A stretch of 64,000 nt of DNA from Diploscapter coronatus (GCA_964036155.1 OZ038423.1:72741249-72805248), one strand, 5' to 3'; numbered from the stretch's first letter, positions 22,113-35,111 are shown. Notes: generated from the letters alone by a model not told the origin. Numbers and translations are program-made.

Positions 22113-25100
22113 ATTTGAGAAGGAAGAAAAGGGGATGAAGATGAAAGGAAAGCGCAACAAGGTTGCAAAAGTTGCATTATTGAAAAGTGAACACAATAGG
22201 CAAAGGGAAGACTGGCAATGAGCTAGAGCTGCAGAATGTGAATCAGGGATAATATTCGACGTAGGGTTTTCGACATTCCATTTTTGGTTTAGAGGCTATT
22301 TATACGACAAGGAGGTTTATTTGCGCCAAAAACTATCATTTTTCTTTTGTAAAATTGTCTATAACCCAAATTTGTTAAATTTCAAAAGGATAAGCTGAAA
22401 TGTTGGTTTCTTAATTTTTAAATCGCACATTTCGGACAACATTGGTATCAGGAAAAGTTGGAAAATTGGAAATGTTCAACTTTGATTCCTGACTTCTCTT
22501 ATTTCACCAAGTTATTTCATCAGACACGAAAAACACGAGACTACAATGGAAAAAAACGCGTGAAATCGAATACCGCTTGAAGTTTTCCACATCGAAAGGT
22601 GAGCCAAGTCAAACACGAAAGGACGCGCTCCATTACGGCCCAAAGCTGGCCTGTTTTGGGGTGATAGTTTGATCAAGGGATGAAAACAAGGTAAATATGC
22701 AGATTGTTGGGCATTTAGAGACAAAGGGATCCAAAAATAAGAAAAATGATAGAATCGATCTATACGAAGTTCTAATTATCCGCTAGAAGAAAAAGATAAC
22801 TTGAATATTAATTCAGAAAAAGACAAATTTCATGGAGGCAAGCAATTTAAAGAGTTGATCCTATTGAATTATTTAAAAGGGGAAACACAGGTCGGAAAAG
22901 TCGAAAAATAGCCCCGTTCGTGTCCAGCTGATATTTTTCAGCCGTGTCCTCCCGTCCTTTATGCGAATCACCACCCGTCTGTCTATGCTCAATTCCTCAT
23001 TCTCCATTCTTCACATTCGGATATCAAATTTCCCTCACATTGACAAGTCTTTTTCAATATGAATCTGCCGCAAGATTGGAATATTGCAAGTGTAAAAATA
23101 TGAAACTCTCTAAGTCAAAAGCCACTTGTGGAGGTCAAGTTACGATTTTAATTATATAAAAATCAAGTAATATCGAGAAATTCAAGGCCCAAGGTCAGAT
23201 TAAATTTCTAAATGATTGCAGAAAGCTGCATTAATAAAGTTAGAAATTTTATTAAAAAATAACATGACTTATCGAGAACAAACTTCAAGGCTATTTTACA
23301 GAATTTCATTAATAATTAAAAAATGTCATGAAACAAGAAACGGAAAATTCGATATTTCACTTTGTTTAGCTTAGGAGAAATCTTTCTTTACCAAAAATGT
23401 CTAAGTCAATGAAAAAGTCGATGCTTTATTTTAGAGCGAATGCTAAATTCTAAAGAAACGGCTCGCGGCAGCAAAGGAGAAATTAAATTTGGCTTGAAGA
23501 AAAAGAAACGAAACGCTTGAAATAAGTGAATAGTGAACTTGAGGGAGGAAAAAATGAGAAAATTGCTGAAATTTAGGAGGAATTACACAGAACAGAAACG
23601 CTAAAAGTAGCTGCAAATGTTTAGACAGAAACTTCGCTTTGGACATCAGAAAGTGATGCGAAATTAGCTGTTGTTGTGATAAATTTATACCCAAATATTG
23701 TGTTCGCATAAACGAGTTATTCAGCAACATTTTACTCCTCGAACTTTCGTAATAGGCTTCACGGACTAAAATAGCAAAAGGAGTTCATGATACTTTACAG
23801 TAGTAAATTTAGTAGATGTTTGTTCCATATTTAGAAAAAAGTACAATGGATTAAGAATGGCTAAAGTCATGGGATAAAAAATGTCAGAAAATTTCTACCA
23901 TCTATATGAGCAGAATGCATATTTGATTCGGAAGTGTCATAATAGCTGCATTCGCTCAGAATGAGAAACAGACATTTTTGGAAGTAGACATTGACAGAGA
24001 GAATGCAAAAATTACAAGTTATTTGAGCCAGAAATGAGACAAAGTGAAAATATGACAGACTCAAATTGGATTATCATCCTATTCCTGATCTGAGGAAAGT
24101 GATAGTCTCAGAATCTTAAAACTGATTGGACATGAAGTTTAGATCCAGGTCAGGAATTCGACCTGGTGAAGTTTTAACTTCAGCAAATGACCATATCTGG
24201 AAAAATGCTCTTCCAAGAAAGAAACATTGAAGTGGAATGAGGGATGCCACCCTACACATTATCCAAAAAAGATGAATCCAAGAACTGACAGCTAAAATAG
24301 CAGGGAGGAGAGATAATGACAGATTGAGAGAAGGGGGAGAGGAGAATGAGGAGAAATGACAGTTGCAGTGACAATCCTCTGGCAGGAATGGACAGGCGAA
24401 GGGGCGGGAAATCAACCGGAAAACGAAAAGGGCACGAATTGAAATGAACGTTGAAGTTGAGATGAAGTAAGTATTCGGGTAATAGAGCGGATTTTCTAAC
24501 AATAATCGGCATCAAAAATCAGAAAATAACAAAAATTCGATAGGGAAAGTTTTTCTCTAGATTTCATAATAGTACGAAATAGAAATCAGACAAGGGTTGC
24601 GAGAACGAAAATTTTACAAATAGAGCGAAAGTTTGAACATGGTTCTGGTTTACACTCAAAAATTTAATCTTAAAAGACACTGTTCATGATAACCAATCAA
24701 AAATAGCAAGCGTGACTGAATGACGACAGAGAATTAGTGAAACAAAGAATGAAGTTGTACTCATCGGGTTACACAGGATAACCGAAGAAGGGATAAGGTT
24801 GATGAGAAAGAACGGAATAGTGGAAATGCCTTCCCCTTCTCATTCAAAGCCTAATTGTAAGCGTTCTTTTCCTCGTCTCTAACCTCGAAACTCGAAACTT
24901 TCTCCTTTTTGTTTATTCCTGGCTTCCCTCATTTCTTTCTGTCTTCCTGCCAACTTGTTTCATTTCATTCATTCCCAATTTCGCTCAGTTCGCAGACGAT
25001 GCTTCTCGCGTTTTTTGACACTTGAATTTGCAACAAAAAGTGAAACCTGCAATCTCTCGAAACCGTCAATTTCCTGTTTGTTTTCGCGAAATCTTGAGGG

Positions 25101-27423
25101 CTGAAAATCTTGACAACAAACTGCATAGTAGTAATTACTACACGATGTCATTTACTATACAAAACGAAGAGTAAAAAGTTGCATTTCGAGAAATAGCAAG
25201 AGAATAACGAGGCTTTTTGGGAATAGTGAAATGGTGAAGTATTGAAAACGTCAATGCATGAACTATTGAGTATTTCAATTCAATGACAAACAGTCAAAAC
25301 AGCCAGATTCAAGTAAAACTTTGAGGGTTCAAGTTTAGCAATTGCAGAAAAATACAAATTGTTATTGTAAAAAGTCCCTTCATTGATTCGAAACTAGCAA
25401 TTTATCAAGATTGTCCTATTCGATGAAATCTCATATTCGACCTACCAAAATCGAATAGGTAAACCGATAAGTAAAACTATAACTCTGGATACCAAACTCA
25501 ACTTTACTCGATGACTGACTTTGAATGTGCAAAATCTGGACGACCGAAACCCTACCAGTTGGGCAGAAATTATGCGATAGTAGAAAGGTAAACTTTGAAA
25601 GACTGAAAGAGAAAAGAGGGAAGTAAACCAGAACATAAAATCGTCAAATCGTAATTCGAAAGGAAGTCATTTGCATATCCGACAGAAACACAACGCATTG
25701 TTCGACTGCATACGAAAACGTCAGCGTTCAATCATTATTTTTCGAGCAACAATTATGGTTGATTTGAAATAAAAGTTTGAAAATTGAGCAACGGAAAAAT
25801 GAACATTTGCACGATTCCGCATATTTCGAGATCTTCGCAAGCTTTCTATTGAAGAAAATTCCAGTTATGAGATTCCAGAAAGAAAACTTCTGGAAGGTCT
25901 TTTTGGATTCGGAAATGACCTATAAAGAATTCTGGAACACGGTTGTTTGGAATCCCGATTCCGGATTATGAAAAAATCATTTATTTTCAACTCCGACTCC
26001 ACTTTCGAATTTTTCAAGATTAAAATACCGAACACTCCTAAATTGGAATTAAATCCAGAGAAAATCGAATAAAATACTCTTCTCGCCAATGGATCCCAAT
26101 AAAGAATAAAAAATCGCCAATGTTATTCTTCTTAGGTGTTGGCAGGGGTGTCTATCGGCTATGAGATCTAAATAAGAATGCGAGGAATCCGAATGTAGAA
26201 GCCTCGTTTCTTGGGCGTTTTGCCGATTTCGATGCCTAATGCGTCACGATTGTCCTTTTCTGCTTCCCTGTCAATGCAAGTGCCATTTTGAAATCACTGA
26301 CGGTTTTCTCCAAAGCTTTTGCAACGCCGAAAGCGAAAAATGAGGGAAACTTAAGAAAAGCAGTATAAATGAAGGTCAGATGTAAAGGATAAAGGCTAGA
26401 TGCAAAACGATAGGTTGAAAAATTACTTTGAATTCAACTGAATGAAAAATTTCGCAGATGTGGGTTTACAAAATTGTGAATTAGAAAAAATCTGATAGAG
26501 ACTAATAGGTAGATAACAAAAAAATGCAAATGGTTTTTAATTTTCAAATCGCATCATTAAAAACCGAGAAGCCAAATGACAACTAATCACAAGAATTTTG
26601 TTCATAAGCAATGTTTGTGTTGTATCATTTTAACCCGTCAAGTGATTTTAAGTGGTGAGATTTTACACAACTATTTTGCCAGATATAGACAATATTGAAA
26701 ATGCTTTCCGCAGTGTAAAGGTCTTTGTGAAGTGGCTTTTGGGAAAGCTTCGAAAGGAAAATATTTCCGGAAAAAATAGATGACTCAATAATATGAAAAA
26801 ATACTGATTCAGCAAAATATGATAAACTATAAGATTAATAAAAAATATTGACAGCTTTTTCATAAAGGGAAGAACGATCTAATATTGAAGGAATACGCGC
26901 ATAGCGGCTTTCCTTTGTAATCGAAAACGAAAAAGTTTATTGTACGAGAATTTTACGAGCCGAACTCAGTTTATTTGCTTATTCTATCGATAGAGCACAA
27001 AAGTTTTCGACAGAAGGGCTTGTTGAATACGCGAATGGGGTAGAAAATTGAAAAATGGATAAGAAGAGAGTAGGAATAGGGTCAGGTATGGTAAATTTAG
27101 AATCAAAACGATCAGCACATCGAGTTGCACATTTTTATACCAGACTAGTCTATCCAGCTCTATCCCTACCCTTTCCCTATTCGTTTTTCAATTTGTGTAC
27201 TCCACAGGTGTATTCAAATGACTGGCCAACTGGCGTATTCAACAAGCCGACAGAAGTGATATGAAATTTCGATTTCGATCTTTTTCAAGGGTAGCCCTGA
27301 ATTCTTTAAATTTTAGCTTCATCTATCCTATGTTTTCGATAAAATTTTAAAGCAAGATAAAAGATTAACAAGATGTAGAATAAACCTAACGGGGATTACC
27401 GAGAACGTAACTGGACGACAATT

Positions 27424-27470
27424 CATTTGCATGCGCGTCTTTTTGCATTTCAAATGAAACCAGACGCGTA
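27424..27470. promoter_or_regulatory. Inverted repeat around octamer-like sites
   Basis: CATTTGCATGCGCGTCT and, 21 bases on, AGACGCGT form an inverted pair (GCGCGTCT / AGACGCGT). The spacer contains TTTGCATTTCAAATG. ATTTGCAT is the POU-homeodomain octamer core. Candidate enhancer element only. Confidence 0.3.
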
Positions 27471-29377
27471 AAACTATCGATAAATTGATGATTTTAGGCA
27501 AAACTGGTTGAAATCTCGCGAATTGGTGGGATAAATAATAAGAAAAAGAGAAAAGGTATCAATGTTTTAACTTGTTAGATTATTTTATGAACAATTTGGC
27601 CTACAAAATAAGTAGTGCTATCGAGATTAATCATTATCCAAATGAGTCAGTTCGTAAATAGAAAAGTTACAGCTAAAATTGGAAGTGAGTTTGAAATTTT
27701 ACTCGTTTCTTGCCAGGTTTCTGAATAAATTATGTCTGCTAAATGGTTTTATGGGTGGATTTGAGGTGGCAGAAATTAGTTGCCACGTAACAGATAGAAA
27801 TGCTATGAATGGAGGATATTGCAGATTTAGATTTGCAGGTGGCAATTATAAAGCGCGCGCGCTAAATGCAATCGCAGGGTTGAAAATGAAAGGGTAGAAA
27901 TCGAGGATGAATAGATAGAGAATTTTAACAAGTAGCAAAATAACAGTCTTAAATCGATAAGGCATAAATTTCGTAGAAAATTTTGGTATAAAAATCACTT
28001 CCTCAGCAAATTCTTTTCCGGAAAACTACCTCAATAGTTCATAAGCGAAACTACTTCCGACGTACATGATTTGTAGACGAAATAATGAAAGTTTGAATTG
28101 TCTCGCAAATTGAAATAAGAGCGCAAAATGCTCTTGAATTTGGATAAAACAATGGATTCTGTATGCATGATAAAGGATGTCAAGTATGCAGGAATTTGAC
28201 GTGATGAAGCATTGAAAATGTCGAAGGAAAGTGGCGAATGAATGAAGATTTTGCTTCCTCTTCTGAATTAGAATGACTGCTTTATTCCTTTATGCAATTT
28301 ATGCAGCCGACTTTCCTCTTTCATCTTTTTCTGGCTATTCGCAGTTACTTTGTCAATCGAACGGCCCGCAAAAACAGCCAGTTAGTCGTGAAAATTCCTG
28401 TATATTCAAGCCACTGGCAGAGAAGAAAAAGAATAATCTATCAATGAGTTGAGGGAAAAGTGATCATTGAGTAAAAAGATAAGAATCTATTTGATAAGCG
28501 AGCATAAAGAAGAAAAAATAAATAAAAGTTAGAAAAGAATAAACCTGAGAAAAAATAAAATCTAAATGATCTTCGAAAAATGCTGATTCAACACTAAATA
28601 GGACGATCAGTTTTGCTATCAACGATACAGAAAGTAATCTTCGGGTTCATGATGATAAAGAATAAGTCGATGGAGAAAACGGTTATAAAGAAGAAAATCA
28701 TTGGCTTTGATGACGCAACACTTGTTACTAGAAACAACACAAGTAAAGCTAATTGGTTGGCCGGTGATTGATAAAAATACATCCACCATTATGGGCCAAG
28801 TCGAGAGTCATTACATTGCAATTCAGGCAAAGCAAAGGACAAAGATGCATCGATCGGCATTATTCCTGGCTGTACTTTGAACAGTTATTCAACAAACCAT
28901 CAGCTATTCGGGATTATCTTAGTCATATTCACAAGTCATAGGCAAAAGTCACCGTTTAGCAATCTCTGATAAAGAAAAACTCTCGAATTCATCCTTAAAT
29001 CGCCAATTCTTATGTCTATCCACAAAATTCCGGCGCTATTAGCAAGGATTATGATTTTCAATTCACTAATCACGGATCCAATTCGAAAAATTTGACGAGA
29101 TACTCGAATTCAAAGAGATCTCGGACGACAAATAATAGCGTTAGTGCCAAATGGTCACTGATACAGTGAAAAATAATGATACAATTAGGAAAAATGGAAG
29201 ATATGGAGAAGAATTGGGAAAAATAGGAAGTATAATTAGAATAAAGGGCAGACTGTAAGGAACTAATGCGATAAGCACTCGGCTAAATTACCACAATGTA
29301 TCGGAAATGTTGCGATGTCTATTGATGCCCGTTTTTGCCCTCTATCCTTTAGCGAAAAACGATAGATTTGTGACACT

Positions 29378-29394
29378 GTCTCTCTCTCTCTCTC
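29378..29394 (+). repeat. (TC)n microsatellite
   Basis: About eight TC units on the + strand, opposite in base type to the surrounding purine-rich sequence. Confidence 0.8.
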
Positions 29395-31229
29395 GAAACC
29401 CAGCTACCGATTCTCTGCAGAATGGATGAATAGACGCGTGCGTAAGGAGGATTCCTCGATTTGGAAGTGTAAGACCCAAAAGACAGGGCTAATTGAATTA
29501 ACACGCAAGGCGTAATATCAATTGCGGAGTTATCAACAATCGACACTTGTCCGTTAGAAAAAAAGTTGAAGAAGTAAAATAGTCGAAGGAAATTTCGATT
29601 GGGAACTTTGTTGAAATGAAAAATGAAAAAGTTAGAAGACCCTATGAGAAAAATGAAGTCGATCTCAGAATTAAGACTGAGAGAAATTTAGATTCTGATT
29701 CCAGAAAATTAAGAACCGATATCAATATCGAGATTTTCAAACTAAAAGTTTCGTTCATTACTGATGAAAATAAATAATTTTCCCTACTTTGAGAAAAAAA
29801 AAATACCAATTGTGTGGCGAATCTAGCAAACTGCCGAATGAATGAATGAATAGAAATGCCTCTGCCTCCCCTCGTCTTTATCCTTTTCGACCTTCAGATA
29901 ATTCGAGTACAACAAAATCATCCGTGTGTAAATAATTAGCGATAAACCGAGGACGCAAAACTTTGTTGTTGGCATGTAAAATTCACTGAATACAAATAGG
30001 TTTGTTCGAGCTATGATTCAAATAACTTCGAAGGGTAATTCCATAGCGATTCAACCCCTTAGACGCAGGACTGGTATGGGGACGTAACGGACCCATTTGC
30101 ATTCACTGGTATTCAAGGGAGGTTAACATACGCAGTTGAATAATGAAATCTTGCGATGAAGCTGCGCAAAAATTGATGAGTTTTTCGAATGATAAAAATT
30201 CAAATTCTGTATCTATCGAAACAGTGAGAAATGGCTGGCTAAATGAAATGGGAAGCGATTGCAGAAAAATGTGCCGCACAAAGTTGGACATAGCTTTGCT
30301 CCTACTGAACCATTTTCAGAGATCTAAAGAGTATTCTGCTCCGATAATGCTAATATAAAGTTTTTCTATGATTATCAACTCCGAATATTCAGTTAGCATC
30401 TCCAATTTTAGAAGATCATCAAGTTATTCCCCAAATCTGCCAGAGGAATTCATTGAAGAGAAATCTTGGAAGGATCAAAAAACTAAATATCTCCTTGCAA
30501 GAGAATTTCATAAGAATGCCATCGGTTCCTCTGTTTGTAGAGAAAATTCGGGTTGCGTTTTTCAATTCAGGCGCTGTGCTTCCCCGATTTTGCATTTTTC
30601 CGATGAAAATCCGATAAAATCGGCGTTGTTTCATAATTTCTCATATTCTCCAAATGTCCAGGCCTATTTCGTAGTTTCTACCGATCTCCTCTCCATTCCC
30701 ACCCATAGGCAAAAACGATCCGATTCCCTTCAACTTCACACGTTTGGCAATAGAAATTTCGACATTCTTTGTCTAATTTATTGCCGACACAAATAAAAAA
30801 TGGCTTAAAGAGATCAAGGATTTTCCCAAAATTTCTTGCAAATTTGTATAAACTGCATAATACCTATTTTCCAGTTGACGCAAAAAAGGAGAACTACGGC
30901 GCTCTACTAAATAAGTGGTGGCAAACTGATTAAACCTCAAGAAGCCCGAAAATTCGGGAGTTAATAACACGAAGAAGCTTATTTTCACTACTTTCTTGTT
31001 GTCAAATATTTCAATTCGGTGATTCTAGATACGTTTTCTCATTTCTTGGTAGTGAAGAATAAGAATAACATATTTTTGATGTTCAACTATTTTTGTCGAC
31101 TATGAAATCCTCGATGATTCATGGCAGATCTTTCATCTCTTATGACTTCCTTTCTATAAATCAAGGTCAGACGGGGTGGAGCCAAAGAATTTTGCCAAAC
31201 TCGTGATAACTCTGATCATGTATGGGCTG

Positions 31230-31387
31230 TTATCAGATTAAGTTCGACAACCGATGATTTCGGGGTGAGGTCAGATCGGTCACGCGAAACGTTTGCAGGA
31301 AAGGACAGAAGAGAGGCACACCTGATTATGAACTTAATGAACTGACGAGAGAGGGTATAAATAACGCACAGCACAAAGGCTGATAAG
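31230..31387 (+). promoter_or_regulatory. Promoter of the GNAT gene with TATA box and GATA sites
   Basis: TATAAATA lies at 31,356-31,363, about 80 bases before the start codon. TTATCAG (31,230-31,236) and CTGATAAG (31,380-31,387) are the TGATAA type bound by GATA factors that drive gut genes in C. elegans. This suggests intestinal expression, an inference from motif alone. Confidence 0.55.
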
Positions 31388-31441
31388 GAACTGAGACGGT
31401 TTTCGGCGAATCAACCGGCACTTATCTACCATCAACGTATT

Positions 31442-33706
31442 ATGATAAATACGTGCGAGCGATCAGGAATTACAACGAAAGATGTCGGTAAGCATTTTTC
31501 TAAAGAAATAGTTCGTTAAAGTATTACTTGAAAGTTCACAACTTTATGGAGTTCGTGAAGTACAAGTTCAGCTTCACTCAACCTCATTAATTAGTGAAGC
31601 TTGAAGTTGAAGTCGTAATGACTTGAGCCAAATGTATTCCAAATAATCAGACGAAAATTCAGATATCGATCAATTGGAATACCTAGAGGCTAGAGAATGT
31701 GACCGCTATGCGATCAAGGATTTCCTAATTGAGAATTTTCTGCACGATGAACCTAATAATCGAGCGACTGGGTTGACAGAAGAAGAATTCGAGCCTATCA
31801 TGAACGAAATCATCGATAAAGCACTGGCTCATCCAATCAGCACTATCGTCAAATATCAAGGTCTCATCGCTTTTTAAACAATGTTATAGGGTATTTGGAA
31901 AATTTCAAATTCTTAGTTTGAACGAAAAACTTGTAGGGTTAGACTAGAATAAGCTAGAATAGTAAAATATTCCCTTTTCATATTGTTTCTTAAAGTTATG
32001 AAGTTGCAACTCTTCCAAGCTATCTTTTCTGCTATCTATCCATAAATTTTCAAAATTATGGTGTTAAAGAAAAATTTTGGAATGCGAAAACCTGAATTTC
32101 AAACAGATTTTTCAACGCTTTAGACATTATTTTCGAATCTTCGTAATTTAGGAGAAATCGTCGCTGTTCAGTTGAATTCTCTATGGAAGCGATCGGAGAA
32201 GAGTTACGACAGCTACTCTAACACATTTACTCCCGCAAGTGTTTTAGGTCAGTAGAAGGTTATCTGTGAGAGATTCTTGATAATTTCGATTTTAGCTCGA
32301 ATTCTGGATGATTGCCACAATGTATTTTGGTCGTTGGTTCCAGATGATGTCGAAACCGTTGTGTACAGGTCATTTTTGAATTCGTATCAAAGATCCGCTT
32401 TTTCGAGAGTCGGTCGCATAATTCTAAATCATCGATTCATAAAAATTATTCTGTTAGTCAAAAATAGCAAATGAGTTAGCGAATGGAATTGAAGATTGTA
32501 AATTTTCTGAATTCAGCTCGATGAGTTTTGGACGAAAACTCGTCCGATAATGACTAGAACATTTGCAAAAATAGATTTGCGAAGACAAGCCTCCACTCTA
32601 AATTTTTCACGAAGTCAGATTTTACTCCAACTTTTGAATTCCAAATTAGGGTCGGTTAGTAAAGGACGGAGTGCCTTCTTGTAAATGACAAGGCGATTTT
32701 TTGTCAAATAATAATTGAATATCTCTCATATTTTTTTAATAGAAACACTATTTTTTTTAAATAAAATCACTCCGTTAATTGCAAGAAAATATTACGTCAA
32801 ATATTGGTTGTTGAAATTAAAAACTCAAAATTTTCGATTTTTCGTATTTTGTTTTTTTTTTCAAAATAGAACATTTTAGAGAAATCGGTAATGTTCGAAA
32901 GGACTTCTACCGAAGAGGAATCGGCAAGAGATTGATTTTTGAAGGGCTGGCGCCCGAGAAATTCGAGGTTGCTTTTGTAAATTTAAGATTTTGAAAATAT
33001 AAGAACAAGAATTTAGGGCCTAAACATTGATGGAGTTGCCTCGATAAACACTTCAATAGCTCAACAGACGAATTTACGGAAGGCGGGATTTACGGTAGGA
33101 TTTTTTAAATGTTGTTTTCTATTTACAATGAATTTTAAACTAACTCCCGTCTGTATTCACAAAAAATCACATGTCGAATTTCAAGGACAAAGCAACTCCC
33201 GCTTGAAATTTACAATTGTTATTTCTCGGCGTGACAATATTTCATTATCTCTTCGAGAGTATTTTGTAGTGTACCCTACAAATAATTGCATAATCAGTTT
33301 TGAAGGAAAATTAATATCTTTTTCTTCAAATTTAAACATCATACTTTGATTTTGCATCGATAAAAAATTATTGAAGCTGGGACATTAAATTATCACAACA
33401 TTACGGAGCAAAGAAATTGCGACATTTGGCCAAGTTTTAAAGAAAAAGTTACGTCATTTTATCATTGCCTTACCAAGTATCGTTTTCCATATTGAAGGCC
33501 AAGATCAAGCCATATTTAAAAACAAATATATAACATCTACAATTAACGATTACTTTCAGCAACTAAAAGAAATTCCCATATCCAATTACAAAGATGAAAA
33601 CGACAAGCCGTTATACCAAACTGATGACGGAACTGATAGATTCGTTCTGAATTTTATGCCGAAGAATAAGTTCCTACGATTATCAGAAGAAAATAATAGC
33701 CATTGA
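31442..33706 (+). CDS. GNAT-family N-acetyltransferase (arylalkylamine NAT-like)
   Basis: GNAT enzymes transfer an acetyl group from acetyl-CoA to an amine; the nematode and insect arylalkylamine type inactivates monoamines. Seven phase-consistent exons (31442-31487, 31651-31860, 32152-32247, 32296-32368, 32880-32967, 33017-33094, 33560-33706) give 245 residues. The start at 31,442 (MINTCERSG) was chosen because it joins exon 2 in frame; the nearer ATG at 31,482 does not. Visible features are an N-terminal ECDRYAIKDFLIENFLHDEP, the strand EIVAVQLNS, the acetyl-CoA loop VRKDFYRRGIGKRLI (R/Q-x-x-G-x-G type), and INTSIAQQTNLRKAGFT as the motif-B helix. The substrate cannot be told. The upstream TATA/GATA region suggests a gut gene. 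Confidence 0.85.
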
Positions 33707-33717
33707 ACATTTTTAAC

Positions 33718-33723
33718 AATAAA
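33718..33723 (+). terminator. Poly(A) signal AATAAA
   Basis: AATAAA 12 bases after the GNAT stop codon, abutting the left end of the second foldback element, so cleavage may fall inside that element. Confidence 0.55.
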
Positions 33724-34069
33724 ATTACTGACTACTTGAGACGAAATAAAAGGAGCGTTTTTCTTTCTTCTCTCTGTGAGCCTCAGATGCGCGAGCGACG
33801 AGTATTTGTTCCTGTTTTCTCTTCGTATTTCGCGCTTTTAAGGACAACTATCGATAATTAATCGGCTAATTTTTATCAATATCTATAAAGGAGGGTAATT
33901 GAGAAGTGCCTGTTGCGAAACTCTCGTTAAATGCGATGAAATAACAAAGAAAAACGAAAACAATAAAAAAGAATCGTCAAATGGACGAATGTCGCCAACG
34001 CGCTCATTCCCAAGCCCAGAGGAAGGGGGAGAAAAGACGCTTTTTATTTCATCTCAAGTAGTCAGTCAT
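33724..34069. mobile_element. Foldback MITE-like element, copy 2
   Basis: The left end ATTACTGACTACTTGAGACG and right end CATCTCAAGTAGTCAGTCAT are inverted repeats that continue inward (AAATAAAAGGAGCG; TTTCTTTCTTCTCTCTGTGAG; GCGAGCGACGAGTATTTGTT) for about 80-90 bases. The centre again has CTATCGATAATTAATCGG. It is the same family as the 7.0 kb element but keeps both tips. No open reading frame of interest, so it would depend on a transposase encoded elsewhere. Confidence 0.82.
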
Positions 34070-34996
34070 TTACAATAATGGAGAATAAAGATTTCATATT
34101 GCAAGCCGACGTGATCTAAAGTTGCCAACATTATTCGAATTTGAAATCATTTAAGGAGAAATGATATTGCGAAATGGGAGGGGGTACTCTGAGAGTTGTC
34201 CCCTCTAATTCCTCGGAGGATCCCCTTTCTCTCTAGTCCCTCCGGGGACCAACGGTCATTCCCGGAGGAATTTGAGAGGAAGCCTCCCTCCTAGTCGATC
34301 CTCCCTCGCCGATTGATCATCAATCGTCCCAACTTCCTGCTCCATCTCGTACGAATTTTGAAAACTTGGAGGCTTGGGCGTAATAAATTCGGGAAGCAAA
34401 ACGTCTTAATCGAATTGTAAAAACTACAGACGATAGGAAATAAGTAATTTATGATATTCAAAAATTAATTAATTGAAACGTGTTTTACAATTGACCACGT
34501 TGCGAGTTTGCAGCAACATTCCATTAAAACGATCTTGTAGTCTTTCTCGACTCTAGCCGGTTAAAGCTGCGTCAACTACTTCGACCGATTTCTGACGGTC
34601 CGTTATTAACTAATAAATTAACTTAGTTACCGACTATCATAATTGAAAAGTTCTCTAGTAGATTAGTTCATTTGTTTGTTGCAAAATTTATTGACAAAAA
34701 GACGAAACAAATCGTTACAAAATTTACTATCAGTAAATTACAAAAATGCCCGTTTTATGGAGGTTCACATGTTTGGAATATCATGATATCGTGAAAAAAA
34801 GTAAATACTTCAATAGATGATTTTTGTCTTGGTAATTTGGAAGAGTGCATTCCTGAAGGAATGGAAGAGGAACATGGGAGGAAAGTCGCTGATGCTTCCC
34901 ACTTTGACGAAGTTCATTTGGGCCGGATTCTAAGAGATAGTCTTGGTGAAATTCATTTCTCTTGATTTTTGATCAGTTTTCCATTGATATATGTAC
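34070..34996. other. Noncoding region with a hairpin-forming segment
   Basis: Mostly AT-rich. Between 34,199 and 34,284 a G+C-rich segment folds back: CCCTCTAATTCCTCGGAGGA pairs with TCCCGGAGGAATTTGAGAGG in reverse, and GTCCC/GGGAC form a small inner stem (34,236-34,249). No coding exon is supported. Confidence 0.5.
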
Positions 34997-35111
34997 CTTC
35001 TTGCTCCTCCAGATATAGATCTGAAACTTCTCCGGGTAAGTAACATTGATGAACACGTCTCCACAATTTCCGTTCATTATGTTATTCGACAGTTTGGACT
35101 GAGATTTCGTT
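34997..35111 (-). CDS. Possible single exon of an unknown gene
   Basis: An open stretch between an acceptor-like ATTCAG (ending at 35,112) and an AAG/GTACAT donor. It encodes a piece containing NGNCGDVFINVTYPEKFQ followed by IYIWRS, faintly reminiscent of Tudor-type beta strands. I could not join it in phase to a following exon; read through, it stops soon after. It could be a real small gene or chance. Confidence 0.22.

Larger units (their letters stand above)
18914..31229. other. 12.3 kb without a recognisable gene
   Basis: Scanned on both strands. No exon series with splice signals, no conserved protein domain and no convincing tRNA was found. Short open frames occur but have the composition of noncoding DNA. 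The + strand is visibly purine-rich over long stretches (for example 19,660-19,760, 21,340-21,530, 22,070-22,150 and 24,290-24,420). Octamer-like ATTTGCAT sites recur (25,670; 27,424; 30,090). It separates the ZP gene (-) from the GNAT gene (+), so it must contain both promoters. It may also hold distal regulatory elements or noncoding RNAs that I cannot identify by eye. Confidence 0.6.

Noticed and set aside
24116..24502. 128-codon open frame on -, rich in F, S and L
   Set aside because: It arises because the complementary strand is purine-rich; low complexity and no homology seen.
30368..30796. 142-codon open frame on +
   Set aside because: No splice context, no domain, noncoding composition; it lies in the gene-poor block.
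31482..31484. ATG as start of the GNAT gene
   Set aside because: Its frame runs into a stop after splicing; the ATG at 31,442 joins exon 2 correctly.
33128..33349. 73-codon open frame on + inside the GNAT gene
   Set aside because: Lies wholly in an intron between two phase-matched exons.
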